The translations under genes were made by a program, and so were the position numbers. A stretch of DNA of 43,041 nt from Streptomyces globisporus (lineage in GTDB: Bacteria > Actinomycetota > Actinomycetes > Streptomycetales > Streptomycetaceae). This document shows positions 33,888-43,029 of the stretch, piece by piece. The notes beneath the pieces are model-generated. The model was not told where the DNA came from and searched no databases. It worked only from the letters and a program-made list of their open reading frames with translations. Position 1 is the first letter of the stretch, and every line of letters starts with the position of its first letter. Location: NCBI RefSeq assembly GCF_003501885.1, contig NZ_QWFA01000022.1, positions 1-43,041 on the forward strand, given 5' to 3'.

Positions 33888-35714
33888 CTAGAAGGCGGCC
33901 TCGTCCAGCTCCATCAGCGAGTTGTCGATCGACTCGGCGAGCGCGCGCTCGGTCGAGACGCCCGGCAGGACGTTCGCGGCGAAGAACTTCGCGGCGGCGA
34001 TCTTGCCCTGGTAGAAGGGCACGTCCTTCGCGGAGGCGGTCGGCAGCTTCTCGGCCGCCACGGCCGCGCCCTTGAGCAGCAGGTAACCGACGACGACGTC
34101 GCCGGAGGCCATCAGCAGGCGGGTCGTGTTGAGGCCGACCTTGTAGATGTTCTTGACGTCCTCGCCGGTCGCGGTGAGGTCGGTGATCATCGTGCCGACG
34201 ATCGCCTCCAGGTCCACGGCGGCCTTGGCGAGGGAGTCCAGCGCCGGGGCCAGCTCCTCGTTGCCCTGGGCGCCCGCGAGGAACTTCTTGATCTCCTCGG
34301 AGAGCGTGTTGAGCGAGGCGCCCTGGTCGCGGACGATCTTCCGGAAGAAGAAGTCCTGGCCCTGGATCGCGGTGGTGCCCTCGTAGAGGGTGTCGATCTT
34401 GGCGTCCCGGATGTACTGCTCGACCGGGTACTCCTGGAGGTAGCCGGAGCCGCCGAAGGTCTGGAGCGACTGCGCGAGCTGCTCGTAGGACTTCTCGGAG
34501 CCGTAGCCCTTCACGATCGGCAGCAGCAGGTCGTTGAGGCCGTTCAGCGCCTTGGCGTCCTCACCCGCGGCCTCCTGTTCCTGGATCGCGTCCTGGACGG
34601 AGGCGGTGTACAGCACGAGGGAGCGCATGCCCTCGGCGTACGCCTTCTGCGTCATGAGCGAGCGGCGCACGTCGGGGTGGTGCGTGATGGTGACCTTGGG
34701 CGCCGTCTTGTCCATGAAGTTCGCCAGGTCGGGACCCTGGACGCGCTCCTTGGCGTACTCCAGGGCGTTCAGGTAGCCCGTGGAGAGGGTGGCGATGGCC
34801 TTCGTGCCGACCATCATGCGGGCGAACTCGATGATGCGGAACATCTGGCGGATGCCGTCGTGCTTGTCGCCGATCAGCCAGCCCTTGGCGGGGTGCTGGT
34901 CGCCGAACGTCATCTCGCAGGTGTTGGACGCCTTGAGGCCCATCTTGTGCTCGACGTTCGTCGCGTACACGCCGTTGCGCTCGCCCAGCTCGCCGGTCGT
35001 CCAGTCGAAGTGGAACTTCGGGACCATGAAGAGCGAGAGGCCCTTGGTGCCCGGTCCTGCGCCCTCGGGGCGGGCCAGCACGTAGTGGATGATGTTCTCG
35101 GACATGTCGTGCTCGCCCGAGGTGATGAAGCGCTTCACGCCCTCGATGTGCCAGGAGCCGTCCTCCTGCTGCACGGCCTTCGTCCGGCCGGCGCCGACGT
35201 CCGAGCCGGCGTCCGGCTCGGTCAGCACCATCGTCGAGCCCCACTGCTTCTCGACGGCGATCTCCGCGATCTTCTTCTGCTCCTCGTTGCCCTCCTCGAA
35301 GAGGATGCCGGCGAAGGCCGGGCCGGAGGAGTACATCCACACGGCCGGGTTCGAGCCGAGCAGCAGCTCCGCGTAGCCCCAGATCAGGGAGCGCGGGGAG
35401 GTGGTGCCGCCGATCTCCTCGGGCAGGCCCAGACGCCAGTACTCGGAGTCCATGAATGCCTGGTACGACTTCTTGAAGCTCGCCGGGACCGGAGCGGTCT
35501 TGGTCTCCGGGTCGAAGACCGGCGGGTTGCGGTCGGCGTCGGCGAAGGAGTCGGCGAGCTCGTTCTCCGCGAGGCGGGCGATCTCGTCCAGGATGCTCTT
35601 CGCGGTGTCGACGTCCATCTCACCGAACGGACCGGTGCCGTACACCTTGTCGCGCCCGAGGACCTCGAACAGGTTGAACTCGATGTCGCGGAGATTCGAC
35701 TTGTAGTGCCCCAT
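33888..35714 (-). CDS. acyl-CoA dehydrogenase, FadE5-like long form
   Basis: This is an FAD enzyme introducing the alpha-beta double bond in fatty-acyl-CoA beta-oxidation, 608 residues, the long actinobacterial FadE5 class rather than the usual 380-residue form. N-terminal helical, beta ([18 protein letters not shown], about 165-182; [12 protein letters not shown]) and C-terminal domains ([23 protein letters not shown]) precede an extra C-terminal helical region (about 470-608). The catalytic Glu is probably in [14 protein letters not shown] 35714 has GGAG eight bases upstream. It is divergent from the SseB-like gene across 168 bases and monocistronic. Confidence 0.94.
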   Translation of the reverse strand: MGHYKSNLRDIEFNLFEVLGRDKVYGTGPFGEMDVDTAKSILDEIARLAENELADSFADADRNPPVFDPETKTAPVPASFKKSYQAFMDSEYWRLGLPEEIGGTTSPRSLIWGYAELLLGSNPAVWMYSSGPAFAGILFEEGNEEQKKIAEIAVEKQWGSTMVLTEPDAGSDVGAGRTKAVQQEDGSWHIEGVKRFITSGEHDMSENIIHYVLARPEGAGPGTKGLSLFMVPKFHFDWTTGELGERNGVYATNVEHKMGLKASNTCEMTFGDQHPAKGWLIGDKHDGIRQMFRIIEFARMMVGTKAIATLSTGYLNALEYAKERVQGPDLANFMDKTAPKVTITHHPDVRRSLMTQKAYAEGMRSLVLYTASVQDAIQEQEAAGEDAKALNGLNDLLLPIVKGYGSEKSYEQLAQSLQTFGGSGYLQEYPVEQYIRDAKIDTLYEGTTAIQGQDFFFRKIVRDQGASLNTLSEEIKKFLAGAQGNEELAPALDSLAKAAVDLEAIVGTMITDLTATGEDVKNIYKVGLNTTRLLMASGDVVVGYLLLKGAAVAAEKLPTASAKDVPFYQGKIAAAKFFAANVLPGVSTERALAESIDNSLMELDEAAF

Positions 35715-35816
35715 GGGAAGGCTCCGTAATCAATAGCAGTGGCGCCACAGCGCCCCGGGGAGTGATGCGGGTCGGGCGACAGGCAGGCGTAGGTCTATCA
35801 GCTGACCTCTCCGATG

Positions 35817-35843
35817 ATGCTACCCGTCAGTAATAAGGCGCAA
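35817..35843 (-). promoter_or_regulatory. possible promoter of the acyl-CoA dehydrogenase gene
   Basis: On the minus strand TTGCGC (35843-35838) is followed after 15 bases by TAGCAT (35822-35817), about 100 bases from the start codon. The spacer is shorter than ideal, so this is a weak call. Confidence 0.3.
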
Positions 35844-35882
35844 CCCCTCAAGCCGTAGATGTGTCCGATTACTCTTTGCAGC

Positions 35883-36350
35883 ATGTACGGCTACGACCAG
35901 AACCCTGGTGCTCAGCAGCAGATGGGTCAGATGGGCCAGATGGGTCAGATGGGCGGCGGCTACGGGGAGCAGCCGCTGTATCCCGAACCGTCGCCGCCCT
36001 CCCTGGCCGACGCGGTCCGGGCCTTCACCACCGGCTCCCTCTCCGCCGAGGACTTCCAGCAGATCTTCGCGACGTCGAAGGTCTACTGCCCGCGCGGCGA
36101 CAACCCCGGCTTCCTGGCGCTGCACAACACGCAGCAGCCGGTGATCCCGATGTTCACGACGCTCAAGGAGCTGCGGCGGTACGCGGGCAAGGAGTCGAAG
36201 TACTTCGTGATCACCGGGGCCGAGGTGATCGACCTGCTGCCGACGGGGTACGGCTTCGTCCTGGACATGGAGGGCGACCACCGGATGGTCTTCGACGCCA
36301 AGGCCGTCGAGCAGATGGTCGACTTCGCGATGCGCCGTATGTACGGGTAG
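35883..36350 (+). CDS. SseB-like protein with MGQ-repeat N-terminus
   Basis: This 155-residue protein resembles SseB family proteins, small cytosolic alpha/beta domains with poorly understood roles. The N-terminus (MYGYDQNPGAQQ) runs into QMGQMGQMGQMGGG, encoded by four 9-bp repeats, then a folded domain from about residue 40 (LADAVRAFTTGSLSAEDFQQIFATSKVYCP; FVITGAEVIDLLPTGYGFVLDME). ATG 35883 is chosen because the repeat-bearing tail belongs to it. No Shine-Dalgarno is visible and TACTCT lies seven bases upstream, so it may be leaderless. The N-terminal Gln/Met/Gly tract is likely disordered. Confidence 0.82.
   Translation: MYGYDQNPGAQQQMGQMGQMGQMGGGYGEQPLYPEPSPPSLADAVRAFTTGSLSAEDFQQIFATSKVYCPRGDNPGFLALHNTQQPVIPMFTTLKELRRYAGKESKYFVITGAEVIDLLPTGYGFVLDMEGDHRMVFDAKAVEQMVDFAMRRMYG
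35919..35954 (+). repeat. four tandem 9-bp repeats encoding QMG
   Basis: CAGATGGGT/CAGATGGGC alternate four times in frame within the SseB-like gene. Copy number is free to change by slippage without a frameshift. Confidence 0.93.
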
Positions 36351-36393
36351 GGATTCGGTGACCGTGCGTCGCTGACCTGCGGTTTCTTCTGTC

Positions 36394-36432
36394 GGGCGAG
36401 GGCCCGCGCCGAGATGGCGCGGGCCCTCGCCC
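36394..36432. terminator. perfect 17-bp terminator after the SseB-like gene
   Basis: GGGCGAGGGCCCGCGCC pairs exactly with GGCGCGGGCCCTCGCCC across a GAGAT loop, preceded by a pyrimidine tract. Confidence 0.9.
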
Positions 36433-36473
36433 TGTCGCGGCCGCCCGCCGGGAATGCGCGACGCCTTGCGGGA

Positions 36474-36506
36474 TGTTCATCATTCAACTAAATTGATTCC
36501 AGAACA
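36474..36506. promoter_or_regulatory. 33-bp interrupted dyad upstream of the pirin gene, candidate operator/promoter
   Basis: TGTTC (36474-36478)/GAACA (36502-36506) and TCAA (36484-36487)/TTGA (36493-36496) are complementary and share the same axis, base 36490. The core TTCAACTAAATTGATT is very AT-rich for this genome. It ends 20 bases before the pirin start codon and eight before its ribosome-binding site. Confidence 0.65.
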
Positions 36507-36526
36507 CTCGCCCGGAGGTGGCTTCC

Positions 36527-37483
36527 ATGCCCGCAGTGACTGTCGACAACCCGCTGACCCTGCCCAAGGTGGCCGCTTCGGGTGACGCCGTGGCTCGTCC
36601 CGTGCTCGCCGTCACGACCGCGCCCAGCGGCTTCGAGGGCGAGGGCTTCCCCGTCCGCCGTGCGTTCGCGGGGATCAACTACCGGCACCTCGACCCGTTC
36701 ATCATGATGGACCAGATGGGTGAGGTGGAGTACGCGGCAGGGGAGCCGAAGGGCACCCCCTGGCACCCGCACCGCGGCTTCGAGACGGTCACGTACCTGA
36801 TCGACGGGACCTTCGTCCACCAGGACTCCAACGGTGGCGGCGGCACCATCGAGAACGGCGACACGCAGTGGATGACCGCCGGCTCGGGCCTGCTGCACAT
36901 CGAGGCCCCGCCGGAGTCCCTCGTCCTGTCCGGCGGCCTCTTCCACGGCCTCCAACTCTGGGTGAACCTGCCCAAGGCCGACAAGATGATGAACCCGCGC
37001 TACCAGGACATCCGCGGCGGCGAGGTCCAGCTCCTCGCCTCCCCCGACGGCGGCGCGCTGCTCCGCGTCATCGCCGGTGAACTCGACGGCCACGAGGGCC
37101 CGGGCATCACCCACACCCCGATCTCGATGATCCACGCCACCGTCCGGCCCGGCGCCGAGGTGACCCTGCCGTGGCGCGAGGACTTCAACGGCCTCGCGTA
37201 CGTCCTGGCCGGGCGCGGCACGGTGGGCGCGGAGCGCCGCCCGATCGCGATGGGCCAGACCGCGGTGTTCGGCGCCGGCGGTTCGCTGACCGTGCGCGCG
37301 GACGAGCGGCAGGACGGCAACACCCCGGACCTGGAGGTCGTCCTCCTCGGTGGCCGCCCGATCCGGGAGCCGATGGCCCACTACGGACCGTTCGTGATGA
37401 ACAGTCAGGCCGAACTGAAGCAGGCCTTCGAGGACTTCCAGGCCGGCCGCCTGGGCACGGTCCCCGCGGTCCACGGCATGTGA
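36527..37483 (+). CDS. pirin-family bicupin
   Basis: This 318-residue protein has two cupin barrels. The metal-binding N-terminal cupin has His80 and His82 in PWHPHRGFETVTYL, His124 and Glu126 in GSGLLHIEAP, as in iron-binding pirins. The C-terminal cupin (about 190-290) lacks an obvious metal set. Bacterial pirins act as quercetinases or as redox-sensitive partners of other proteins. ATG 36527 has GGAGG eight bases upstream; GTG 36518 overlaps that element and is rejected. The AT-rich dyad immediately upstream suggests stress- or redox-responsive control by an unlinked regulator. The gene ends in a strong hairpin. Confidence 0.93.
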   Translation: MPAVTVDNPLTLPKVAASGDAVARPVLAVTTAPSGFEGEGFPVRRAFAGINYRHLDPFIMMDQMGEVEYAAGEPKGTPWHPHRGFETVTYLIDGTFVHQDSNGGGGTIENGDTQWMTAGSGLLHIEAPPESLVLSGGLFHGLQLWVNLPKADKMMNPRYQDIRGGEVQLLASPDGGALLRVIAGELDGHEGPGITHTPISMIHATVRPGAEVTLPWREDFNGLAYVLAGRGTVGAERRPIAMGQTAVFGAGGSLTVRADERQDGNTPDLEVVLLGGRPIREPMAHYGPFVMNSQAELKQAFEDFQAGRLGTVPAVHGM

Positions 37484-37498
37484 CGCACCCTCACCCGT

Positions 37499-37534
37499 AC
37501 GGGGTGCGCCGGCGGGCTCGCCGGCGCACCCCGT
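37499..37534. terminator. perfect 16-bp terminator after the pirin gene
   Basis: ACGGGGTGCGCCGGCG pairs exactly with CGCCGGCGCACCCCGT across a four-base loop. Only 14 bases separate it from the next start codon, so the downstream gene needs its own promoter very close by or readthrough. Confidence 0.9.
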
Positions 37535-37548
37535 GATCGGCTGGGAGG

Positions 37549-38652
37549 GTGCCCGCATCCACGCCCCTCCTGCCCGACAGCGCCCGCCGCGCCGCGGCCT
37601 GGTGCGGTGCGGTCCTGCTCGTCGTGGGCGTCGCCGCCGTCGCGATCTGGCTGGTCGTCGTCCTCAAGACCGCAGTCACCCCGGTGCTGCTGGCCCTCCT
37701 CGGCACGGCACTGCTCGGACCCGTCCACCGCTGGCTCATCGCGCGCCGCCTCAACCGTTCGCTGGCCGCGGGGCTGACCTGCGCCGCCCTCGTCGCGGTG
37801 GTCGGCGGGGCCGGGTACATCGTCGTCACCGCCCTCGTCGACTCGGGCGACCAGATCGTCGCCTCGCTGAAGGACGCGGGCCAGTGGGTCGTCGACCACT
37901 TCGACATCGCCGGGGCCACGGACGTCGACGATCTGGCCGACAACGCGAAGAGCCTGGTCGAGAAGTTCGGGGCGAGCGCGGCGGGCGGTCTGCTCAGCGG
38001 CATCAGCCTGATCGGTTCGCTGGTGGCGACCAGTGTGTTGGCCCTGCTGCTGACGTTCTTCTTCCTGCGCGACTCGGACCGGGCGGTGAACCTGGCCCAC
38101 ACGGTGGCCCCGCGCGGCACGGGGGACCTGGTGGAGGCCATGGGGCGGCGCGCGTTCGAGGCCGTCGAGGGCTTCATGCGGGGCACCACGTTCATCGCCC
38201 TGATCGACGCCGTGTGCATCACGGTGGGCCTGCTGATCCTGGACGTGCCGGGGGCGGTGGGGCTCGGCGCGCTGGTCTTCGTCGGCGCGTACATCCCGTA
38301 CCTGGGGGCGTTCCTCTCCGGCGCGGTGTCGGTGCTGGTCGCGCTGGCCGACCGGGGGTTCGTGATCGCCCTGTGGGCGCTGGGGGTGGTGCTCGCGGTC
38401 CAGGTGCTGGAGGGCCATGTGCTCCAGCCGATGATCCAGAGCCGTACGGTCCAGATGCACCCCGCGATGATCATGATCGCCCTGACGGCGGGAGCCAGCG
38501 TGGCCGGCCTCCTGGGCATGCTGCTGGCGGTCCCGCTGTGCGCGGCGGCTTTCGGCGTCCTGGGCGAACTGCGCGGGGGCGGCCATTCCAGCCCGCCGGA
38601 CAGCGGCCCAGGCCCGTCGGGCGGCGCCCACCCCAGCCCGTCCGGCGCTTGA
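37549..38652 (+). CDS. AI-2E-family membrane transporter (TqsA/PerM-like)
   Basis: This is a polytopic inner-membrane protein of 367 residues. The first helices (VLLVVGVAAVAIWLVVVL, TPVLLALLGTALLG, LTCAALVAVVGGAGYIVV) are followed by an amphipathic cytosolic region (about 100-145) and a later bundle with the family segments FFFLRDSDR, GFMRGTTFIALIDA, GAYIPYLGAFLSG and LQPMIQSRTVQMHP. Members are proposed exporters of small molecules or ions (some are Na+/H+ antiporters). The C-terminal 35 residues are Gly/Pro/Ser-rich. GTG 37549 is the first start in frame and is directly abutted by GGGAGG, with no normal spacing, which is odd for a Shine-Dalgarno. Substrate unknown. Confidence 0.87.
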   Translation: MPASTPLLPDSARRAAAWCGAVLLVVGVAAVAIWLVVVLKTAVTPVLLALLGTALLGPVHRWLIARRLNRSLAAGLTCAALVAVVGGAGYIVVTALVDSGDQIVASLKDAGQWVVDHFDIAGATDVDDLADNAKSLVEKFGASAAGGLLSGISLIGSLVATSVLALLLTFFFLRDSDRAVNLAHTVAPRGTGDLVEAMGRRAFEAVEGFMRGTTFIALIDAVCITVGLLILDVPGAVGLGALVFVGAYIPYLGAFLSGAVSVLVALADRGFVIALWALGVVLAVQVLEGHVLQPMIQSRTVQMHPAMIMIALTAGASVAGLLGMLLAVPLCAAAFGVLGELRGGGHSSPPDSGPGPSGGAHPSPSGA

Positions 38653-38718
38653 GGACGGAACCCTTGCGGTGGTGGACCCGAGCTCTCGGAGAGCCAGGGC
38701 CCGGGGTCCCTCACCCGC

Positions 38719-40836
38719 TCAAAAGACCCCCGGTTCATCCGACTCGTACAGCTCGAACCAGATCGACTTCCCCTCCCCCCGCGGATCCACCCCCCACGCA
38801 TCCGCCAGCATCTCCATGAGCACAAGCCCCCGCCCGCTGGACGCCATCTCCCCCGGCCGCCGCTTGTGCGGCAGCTCGTCGCTCGCGTCGGCGACCTCGA
38901 CCCGCAGCCGCCGCTCACCCTGTTCCCCGGAGACCTCCGCCACCATCAGCGCGTCCCCGTCCGTGTGGACGAGCACGTTGGTCGCCATCTCGGAGACCAT
39001 CAGGACCGCCGAGTCCACCTGCTCGGGATCGCTCCAGTCGTGCAGCAGCTCCCGCACGAGCTGCCGCCCCACCGAGATCCGCTCCGGCTCGGCCTGCGCG
39101 ATGGTCAGGACGCTGCGGCGGGCCGCCGTCTCCGGGGCCGGGGCGCTCTCACGTCGCAGCACCAGGACCGCGATGTCGTCCTCCCGCCGGTCCGCGAGCG
39201 GCCCGGTCGTGTAGTGCGAGGTCGGCCCGTGCACGGCCTGGACCAGGGCGTCGGCGAGCTGCTCCAGGTCCTCCACCGGCTTCTCCAGGACCGGGCGCAA
39301 CCGGGTCCAGCCGGTCGCCATGTCGTGCCCGCCGGTCTCGATGAGGCCGTCCGTGCACAGCATGATCGTCTCGCCGGGCTCCAGGACCACCCGGGTGGTG
39401 GGGTAGTCGGAGTCCGCCTCGATCCCGAGCGGCAGCCCACCGGCCGTCTGCCGGATCACCGCGGTCCCGTCGGCGCTGATCACCACCGGGTCGGGGTGGC
39501 CCGCGCGGGCGATGTCCAGGGTCCCGGCCTCCGGGTCGACCTCGGCGTACAGGCAGGTCGCGAAGCGCGGAGCGGCGGGCTCCTCGTCGCCCTCGACGCT
39601 CTCGTACGCGTCGGTGAGCCCGGACAGGAAGCGCGAGGCCCGGGCGAGCACGGCGTCCGGGCGGTGCCCCTCGGACGCGTAGGCGCGCAGGGCGATCCGG
39701 AGCTGGCCCATCAGCCCGGCGGCCCGCACGTCATGGCCCTGGACGTCGCCGATGACCAGGGCGATCCGGCCGTTGGGCAGCGGGATCATGTCGTACCAGT
39801 CGCCGCCCACCTGGAGCCCGCCACCGGTCGGCACGTACCGCGCGGCCACCGTCATCCCGGGGATCTGCGGGCCCAGGGTCGGCATCATCGAGCGCTGGAG
39901 CCCCAGCGACAGCTCGCGTTCCGTCTCGGCGGCCCCGGCGCGGGCCAGAGCCTGGGCGAGCATCCGGGCGACCGTCGAGAGCACCGCGCGCTCGTCCGGG
40001 GAGAAGCCCACCGGGTGCTGGAACCCGGCCATCCAGGCGCCCATGGTGCGGCCGGAGGACACCAGGGGCAGGAAGGCCCAGGACTGCCGCCCGAAGCGCC
40101 GGGCGAGCGGCCAGGTGGCCGGATAACGGCGGCGGTACTCGTCGGGGGAGGGGAGGTAGATCGCGCGGCCGGTGCGGACGACCTCGGCGGCCGGGTAGTC
40201 GGTGTCCAGGGGCATGTCGGTGAAGGGTTCCTCGTCCCCGATGTTGTGCCCGTGGTGCCCGATGATCGTCAGCCGTTCCCCGGCGGAGCCGAAGACCGCG
40301 AGGCCGTCCGGGGAGAAGCCGGGCATGGACAGGGACCCGGCGACCCGCAGTACCTCCGCGGTGGACCGGGCCTCGGCCAGCGCGCGCCCGGCGTCCAGCA
40401 GGAACGCCTCCCGGGACCGCCGCCAGTCACCGGTGATCGGCGTGTGGGCGGCGTCGGTGGAGCCGGGCTGCGGCTCGGCGACCTCCTGGAGCGTGCCGTA
40501 GAGGACATAGGCCTCGCTGTCGGCCTCCTCGTCCGTCCGGAAGACCGGCTTGGAGCGGCTGCGCACGGTACGCAGGACCTGACCGCGCTCGTCCACGATC
40601 CGCAGCCGCGCTTCGGCGAGGCTGCCCTCGGCGACCGCGAGGTTCACCACCCCGTAGATCTCGTTCCAGTCGACCGGGTGGAAACGGGAGCGCACCGCCG
40701 ACTCCCGGTAGCTGCCGGGCTCGGGAGGCAGGCCGAGCAGCCGGGCCGCCTCCGCGTCGAGCGTGACCGTGCCGGCTGCGTTGTCCCAGCGCCACAGGCC
40801 CGTCGCGATCGCGGCCAGGACTTCCTCGGTGCGCAT
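38719..40836 (-). CDS. PAS-GAF-SpoIIE phosphatase-HATPase fusion (anti-sigma control type)
   Basis: This 705-residue soluble signalling protein has an N-terminal PAS domain (about 10-115), a GAF domain (about 145-305), a PP2C/SpoIIE phosphatase domain (about 325-560; GGDWYDM, VIGDVQGHDVRAAGLM, REDDIAVLVL) and a C-terminal RsbW-type ATPase/kinase domain (about 575-700; SEMATNVLVHTDG N-box, VADASDE, SGRGLVLME). It thus combines phosphatase and kinase activities that act in opposition on anti-anti-sigma factors in the general stress/sigma-B-like systems of Streptomyces. ATG 40836 follows GTGGGG. It is divergent from aspS across 165 bases. No sigma factor or antagonist gene adjoins it, so its partner is unlinked. 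Confidence 0.92.
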   Translation of the reverse strand: MRTEEVLAAIATGLWRWDNAAGTVTLDAEAARLLGLPPEPGSYRESAVRSRFHPVDWNEIYGVVNLAVAEGSLAEARLRIVDERGQVLRTVRSRSKPVFRTDEEADSEAYVLYGTLQEVAEPQPGSTDAAHTPITGDWRRSREAFLLDAGRALAEARSTAEVLRVAGSLSMPGFSPDGLAVFGSAGERLTIIGHHGHNIGDEEPFTDMPLDTDYPAAEVVRTGRAIYLPSPDEYRRRYPATWPLARRFGRQSWAFLPLVSSGRTMGAWMAGFQHPVGFSPDERAVLSTVARMLAQALARAGAAETERELSLGLQRSMMPTLGPQIPGMTVAARYVPTGGGLQVGGDWYDMIPLPNGRIALVIGDVQGHDVRAAGLMGQLRIALRAYASEGHRPDAVLARASRFLSGLTDAYESVEGDEEPAAPRFATCLYAEVDPEAGTLDIARAGHPDPVVISADGTAVIRQTAGGLPLGIEADSDYPTTRVVLEPGETIMLCTDGLIETGGHDMATGWTRLRPVLEKPVEDLEQLADALVQAVHGPTSHYTTGPLADRREDDIAVLVLRRESAPAPETAARRSVLTIAQAEPERISVGRQLVRELLHDWSDPEQVDSAVLMVSEMATNVLVHTDGDALMVAEVSGEQGERRLRVEVADASDELPHKRRPGEMASSGRGLVLMEMLADAWGVDPRGEGKSIWFELYESDEPGVF

Positions 40837-41001
40837 TGCCCCACTTTAGGAAGATGTGCTCGGTGGACGCCACCGAGAGGCCGCCACCTGCCCAGGGGGC
40901 GGCGGGTGCGGCGGCGCAAAGGGAAATGAAGCCTCCCGGCCCCGGGCGGTAGCCTGGGGAGGCTCAATCCCCACCTAACCGCGAAGACTGGATGAACGAC
41001 G

Positions 41002-42795
41002 ATGCATCGGTACAGGTCCCACACCTGCGGCGAGCTCCGCGCCTCTGACGTCGGCACCGACGTCCGGCTGAGCGGCTGGCTGCACAATCGCCGAGACCTG
41101 GGCGGCATCCTCTTCATCGATCTGCGCGACCACTACGGTCTGGTGCAGCTCGTCGCCCGCCCCGGCACCCCCGGCAACGAGGCCCTGGCGAAGCTCACCA
41201 AGGAGACCGTCGTCCGGATCGACGGCAAGGTCTCCGCACGCGGCGCGGACAACGTCAACCCCGAGCTGCCGACCGGCGAGATCGAGATCGAGGTCTCCGA
41301 GGTCGAGGTGCTCGGCGAGGCCGCGCCGCTGCCCTTCACGATCAACACCGAGGACGGCGTCAACGAGGAGCGGCGCCTTGAGTACCGCTTCCTCGACCTG
41401 CGGCGCGAGCGCATGCACCGCAACATCATGCTGCGCTCGGCCGTGATCGCCTCCATCCGCTCCAAGATGGTGGCCCTCGGCTTCAACGAGATGGCGACCC
41501 CGATCCTCACCGCGACCTCCCCCGAGGGTGCCCGTGACTTCGTCGTCCCGTCGCGGCTGAACCCCGGCAAGTTCTACGCGCTGCCGCAGGCCCCGCAGCA
41601 GTTCAAGCAGTTGCTGATGATCTCGGGCTTCGACCGCTACTTCCAGATCGCGCCCTGCTTCCGCGACGAAGACGCCCGCGCGGACCGCTCGCCTGGCGAG
41701 TTCTACCAGCTCGACGTCGAGATGTCCTTCGTCGAGCAGGAGGACGTCTTCCAGCCGATCGAGAAGCTGATGACCGAGCTCTTCACCGAGTTCGGCAACG
41801 GCCGCGAGGTCACCTCGCCGTTCCCGCGCATCCCGTTCCGCGAGTCGATGCTGAAGTACGGCAACGACAAGCCGGACCTGCGCGCCAAGCTGGAGCTCGT
41901 CGACATCTCCGACGTCTTCGCCGACTCCGGCTTCAAGGCGTTCGCCGGCAAGCACGTCCGCGCGCTGCCGGTCCCGGACACCGCGGGCCAGTCCCGGAAG
42001 TTCTTCGACGGCCTCGGTGAGTACGCCGTCGAGCACGGCGCCAAGGGCCTGGCCTGGGTACGCGTGGGCGAGGACGGCACGCTGGCAGGACCGATCGCCA
42101 AGTTCCTCACCGAGACCGACGTCAAGACGCTCACCGAGCGCCTCTCGCTGGTCCCCGGCCACGCCGTCTTCTTCGGCGCGGGCGAGTTCGACGAGGTCTC
42201 CAAGATCATGTCGGCGGTCCGGGTCGAGGCCGCCAAGCGCGCCGGCCACTTCGAGGAGGGCGTCTTCCGGTTCTGCTGGATCGTCGACTTCCCGATGTAC
42301 GAGCGGGACGAGGAGACCGGCAAGATCGACTTCTCGCACAACCCCTTCTCGATGCCTCAGGGCGGCCTCGCCGACCTGGAGGAGAAGGACCCGCTGGACA
42401 TCCTCGCCTGGCAGTACGACATCGTCTGCAACGGCATCGAGCTGTCCTCGGGTGCCATCCGTAACCACGAGCCCGAGCTGATGCTCAAGGCCTTCGAGAT
42501 CGCCGGTTACGACCGCGAGACCGTCGAGCACGAGTTCGCGGGCATGCTCCGCGCGTTCCGCCTCGGCGCCCCGCCGCACGGCGGCATCGCCCCCGGCGTC
42601 GACCGCATCGTCATGCTGCTCGCGGACGAGCCGAACATCCGCGAGACCATCGCCTTCCCGCTCAACGGCAACGCCCAGGACCTGATGATGGGCGCCCCGA
42701 CCGAGCTGGACGAGACCCGCCTGCGCGAGCTGAACATCCAGCTGCGCAAGCCGGTCGCCGCGAAGGGCGCGTCGGAGAAGCCCGCCGACAAGTAG
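41002..42795 (+). CDS. aspS: aspartyl-tRNA synthetase, bacterial type
   Basis: This class IIb synthetase has 597 residues: an OB-fold anticodon-binding domain (about 1-105), a catalytic core with motif 2 [19 protein letters not shown] (220-238), the bacterial GAD insertion (about 290-420) and motif 3 [15 protein letters not shown] (526-540, with Asp534-Arg535). It charges tRNA-Asp and in organisms lacking AsnRS also tRNA-Asn for GatCAB; sequence alone does not settle which here. ATG 41002 has GGATGA upstream. The 165-base leader contains a possible -10 (TAGCCT, 40950-40955) and a GCCTCCC/GGGAGGC hairpin (40931-40963). It is transcribed toward a terminator that overlaps parS 3. Confidence 0.97.
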   Translation: MHRYRSHTCGELRASDVGTDVRLSGWLHNRRDLGGILFIDLRDHYGLVQLVARPGTPGNEALAKLTKETVVRIDGKVSARGADNVNPELPTGEIEIEVSEVEVLGEAAPLPFTINTEDGVNEERRLEYRFLDLRRERMHRNIMLRSAVIASIRSKMVALGFNEMATPILTATSPEGARDFVVPSRLNPGKFYALPQAPQQFKQLLMISGFDRYFQIAPCFRDEDARADRSPGEFYQLDVEMSFVEQEDVFQPIEKLMTELFTEFGNGREVTSPFPRIPFRESMLKYGNDKPDLRAKLELVDISDVFADSGFKAFAGKHVRALPVPDTAGQSRKFFDGLGEYAVEHGAKGLAWVRVGEDGTLAGPIAKFLTETDVKTLTERLSLVPGHAVFFGAGEFDEVSKIMSAVRVEAAKRAGHFEEGVFRFCWIVDFPMYERDEETGKIDFSHNPFSMPQGGLADLEEKDPLDILAWQYDIVCNGIELSSGAIRNHEPELMLKAFEIAGYDRETVEHEFAGMLRAFRLGAPPHGGIAPGVDRIVMLLADEPNIRETIAFPLNGNAQDLMMGAPTELDETRLRELNIQLRKPVAAKGASEKPADK

Positions 42796-42818
42796 TCCGT
42801 ACGGTCCCGCTCTACGGA

Positions 42819-42834
42819 TGTTTCACGTGAAACA
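42819..42834. promoter_or_regulatory. parS centromere site 3 (ParB binding), full TGTTTCACGTGAAACA
   Basis: All 16 positions match the universal parS consensus. It begins 24 bases past the aspS stop, and its right half is also the base of the aspS terminator stem. Confidence 0.96.
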
Positions 42835-42864
42835 GCCCCCGATCACCCGATCGGGGGCTGTTTC
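42829..42864. terminator. aspS terminator sharing bases with parS 3
   Basis: GAAACAGCCCCCGATC (42829-42844) pairs exactly with GATCGGGGGCTGTTTC (42849-42864) around an ACCC loop. The first five to six bases belong to parS. The 3' arm ends TTTCGTT, unusually U-rich for this genome. Confidence 0.92.
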
Positions 42865-43029
42865 GTTGCATAGCCGCGAGCGCCGGAGACGGCCGGGCGA
42901 CGTGGTACAGCCGGATGGCCCCGGTTCGGGTTCGGCCGGTGCGGGCCCGGCAAGGACTGGCACCGAGACACCCCTCTCGCAGCCCGTCCTGTTGTGCCGC
43001 GCCGCCCGCCGCCATCCGAGGAGCCCACC

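Noticed and set aside
42862..43029. A small minus-strand gene in the 168 bases after the aspS terminator
   Set aside because: Frames there run Arg/Gly/Ala-rich without a ribosome-binding site or a recognisable protein; the stretch is best read as the leader of the gene starting at 43030.
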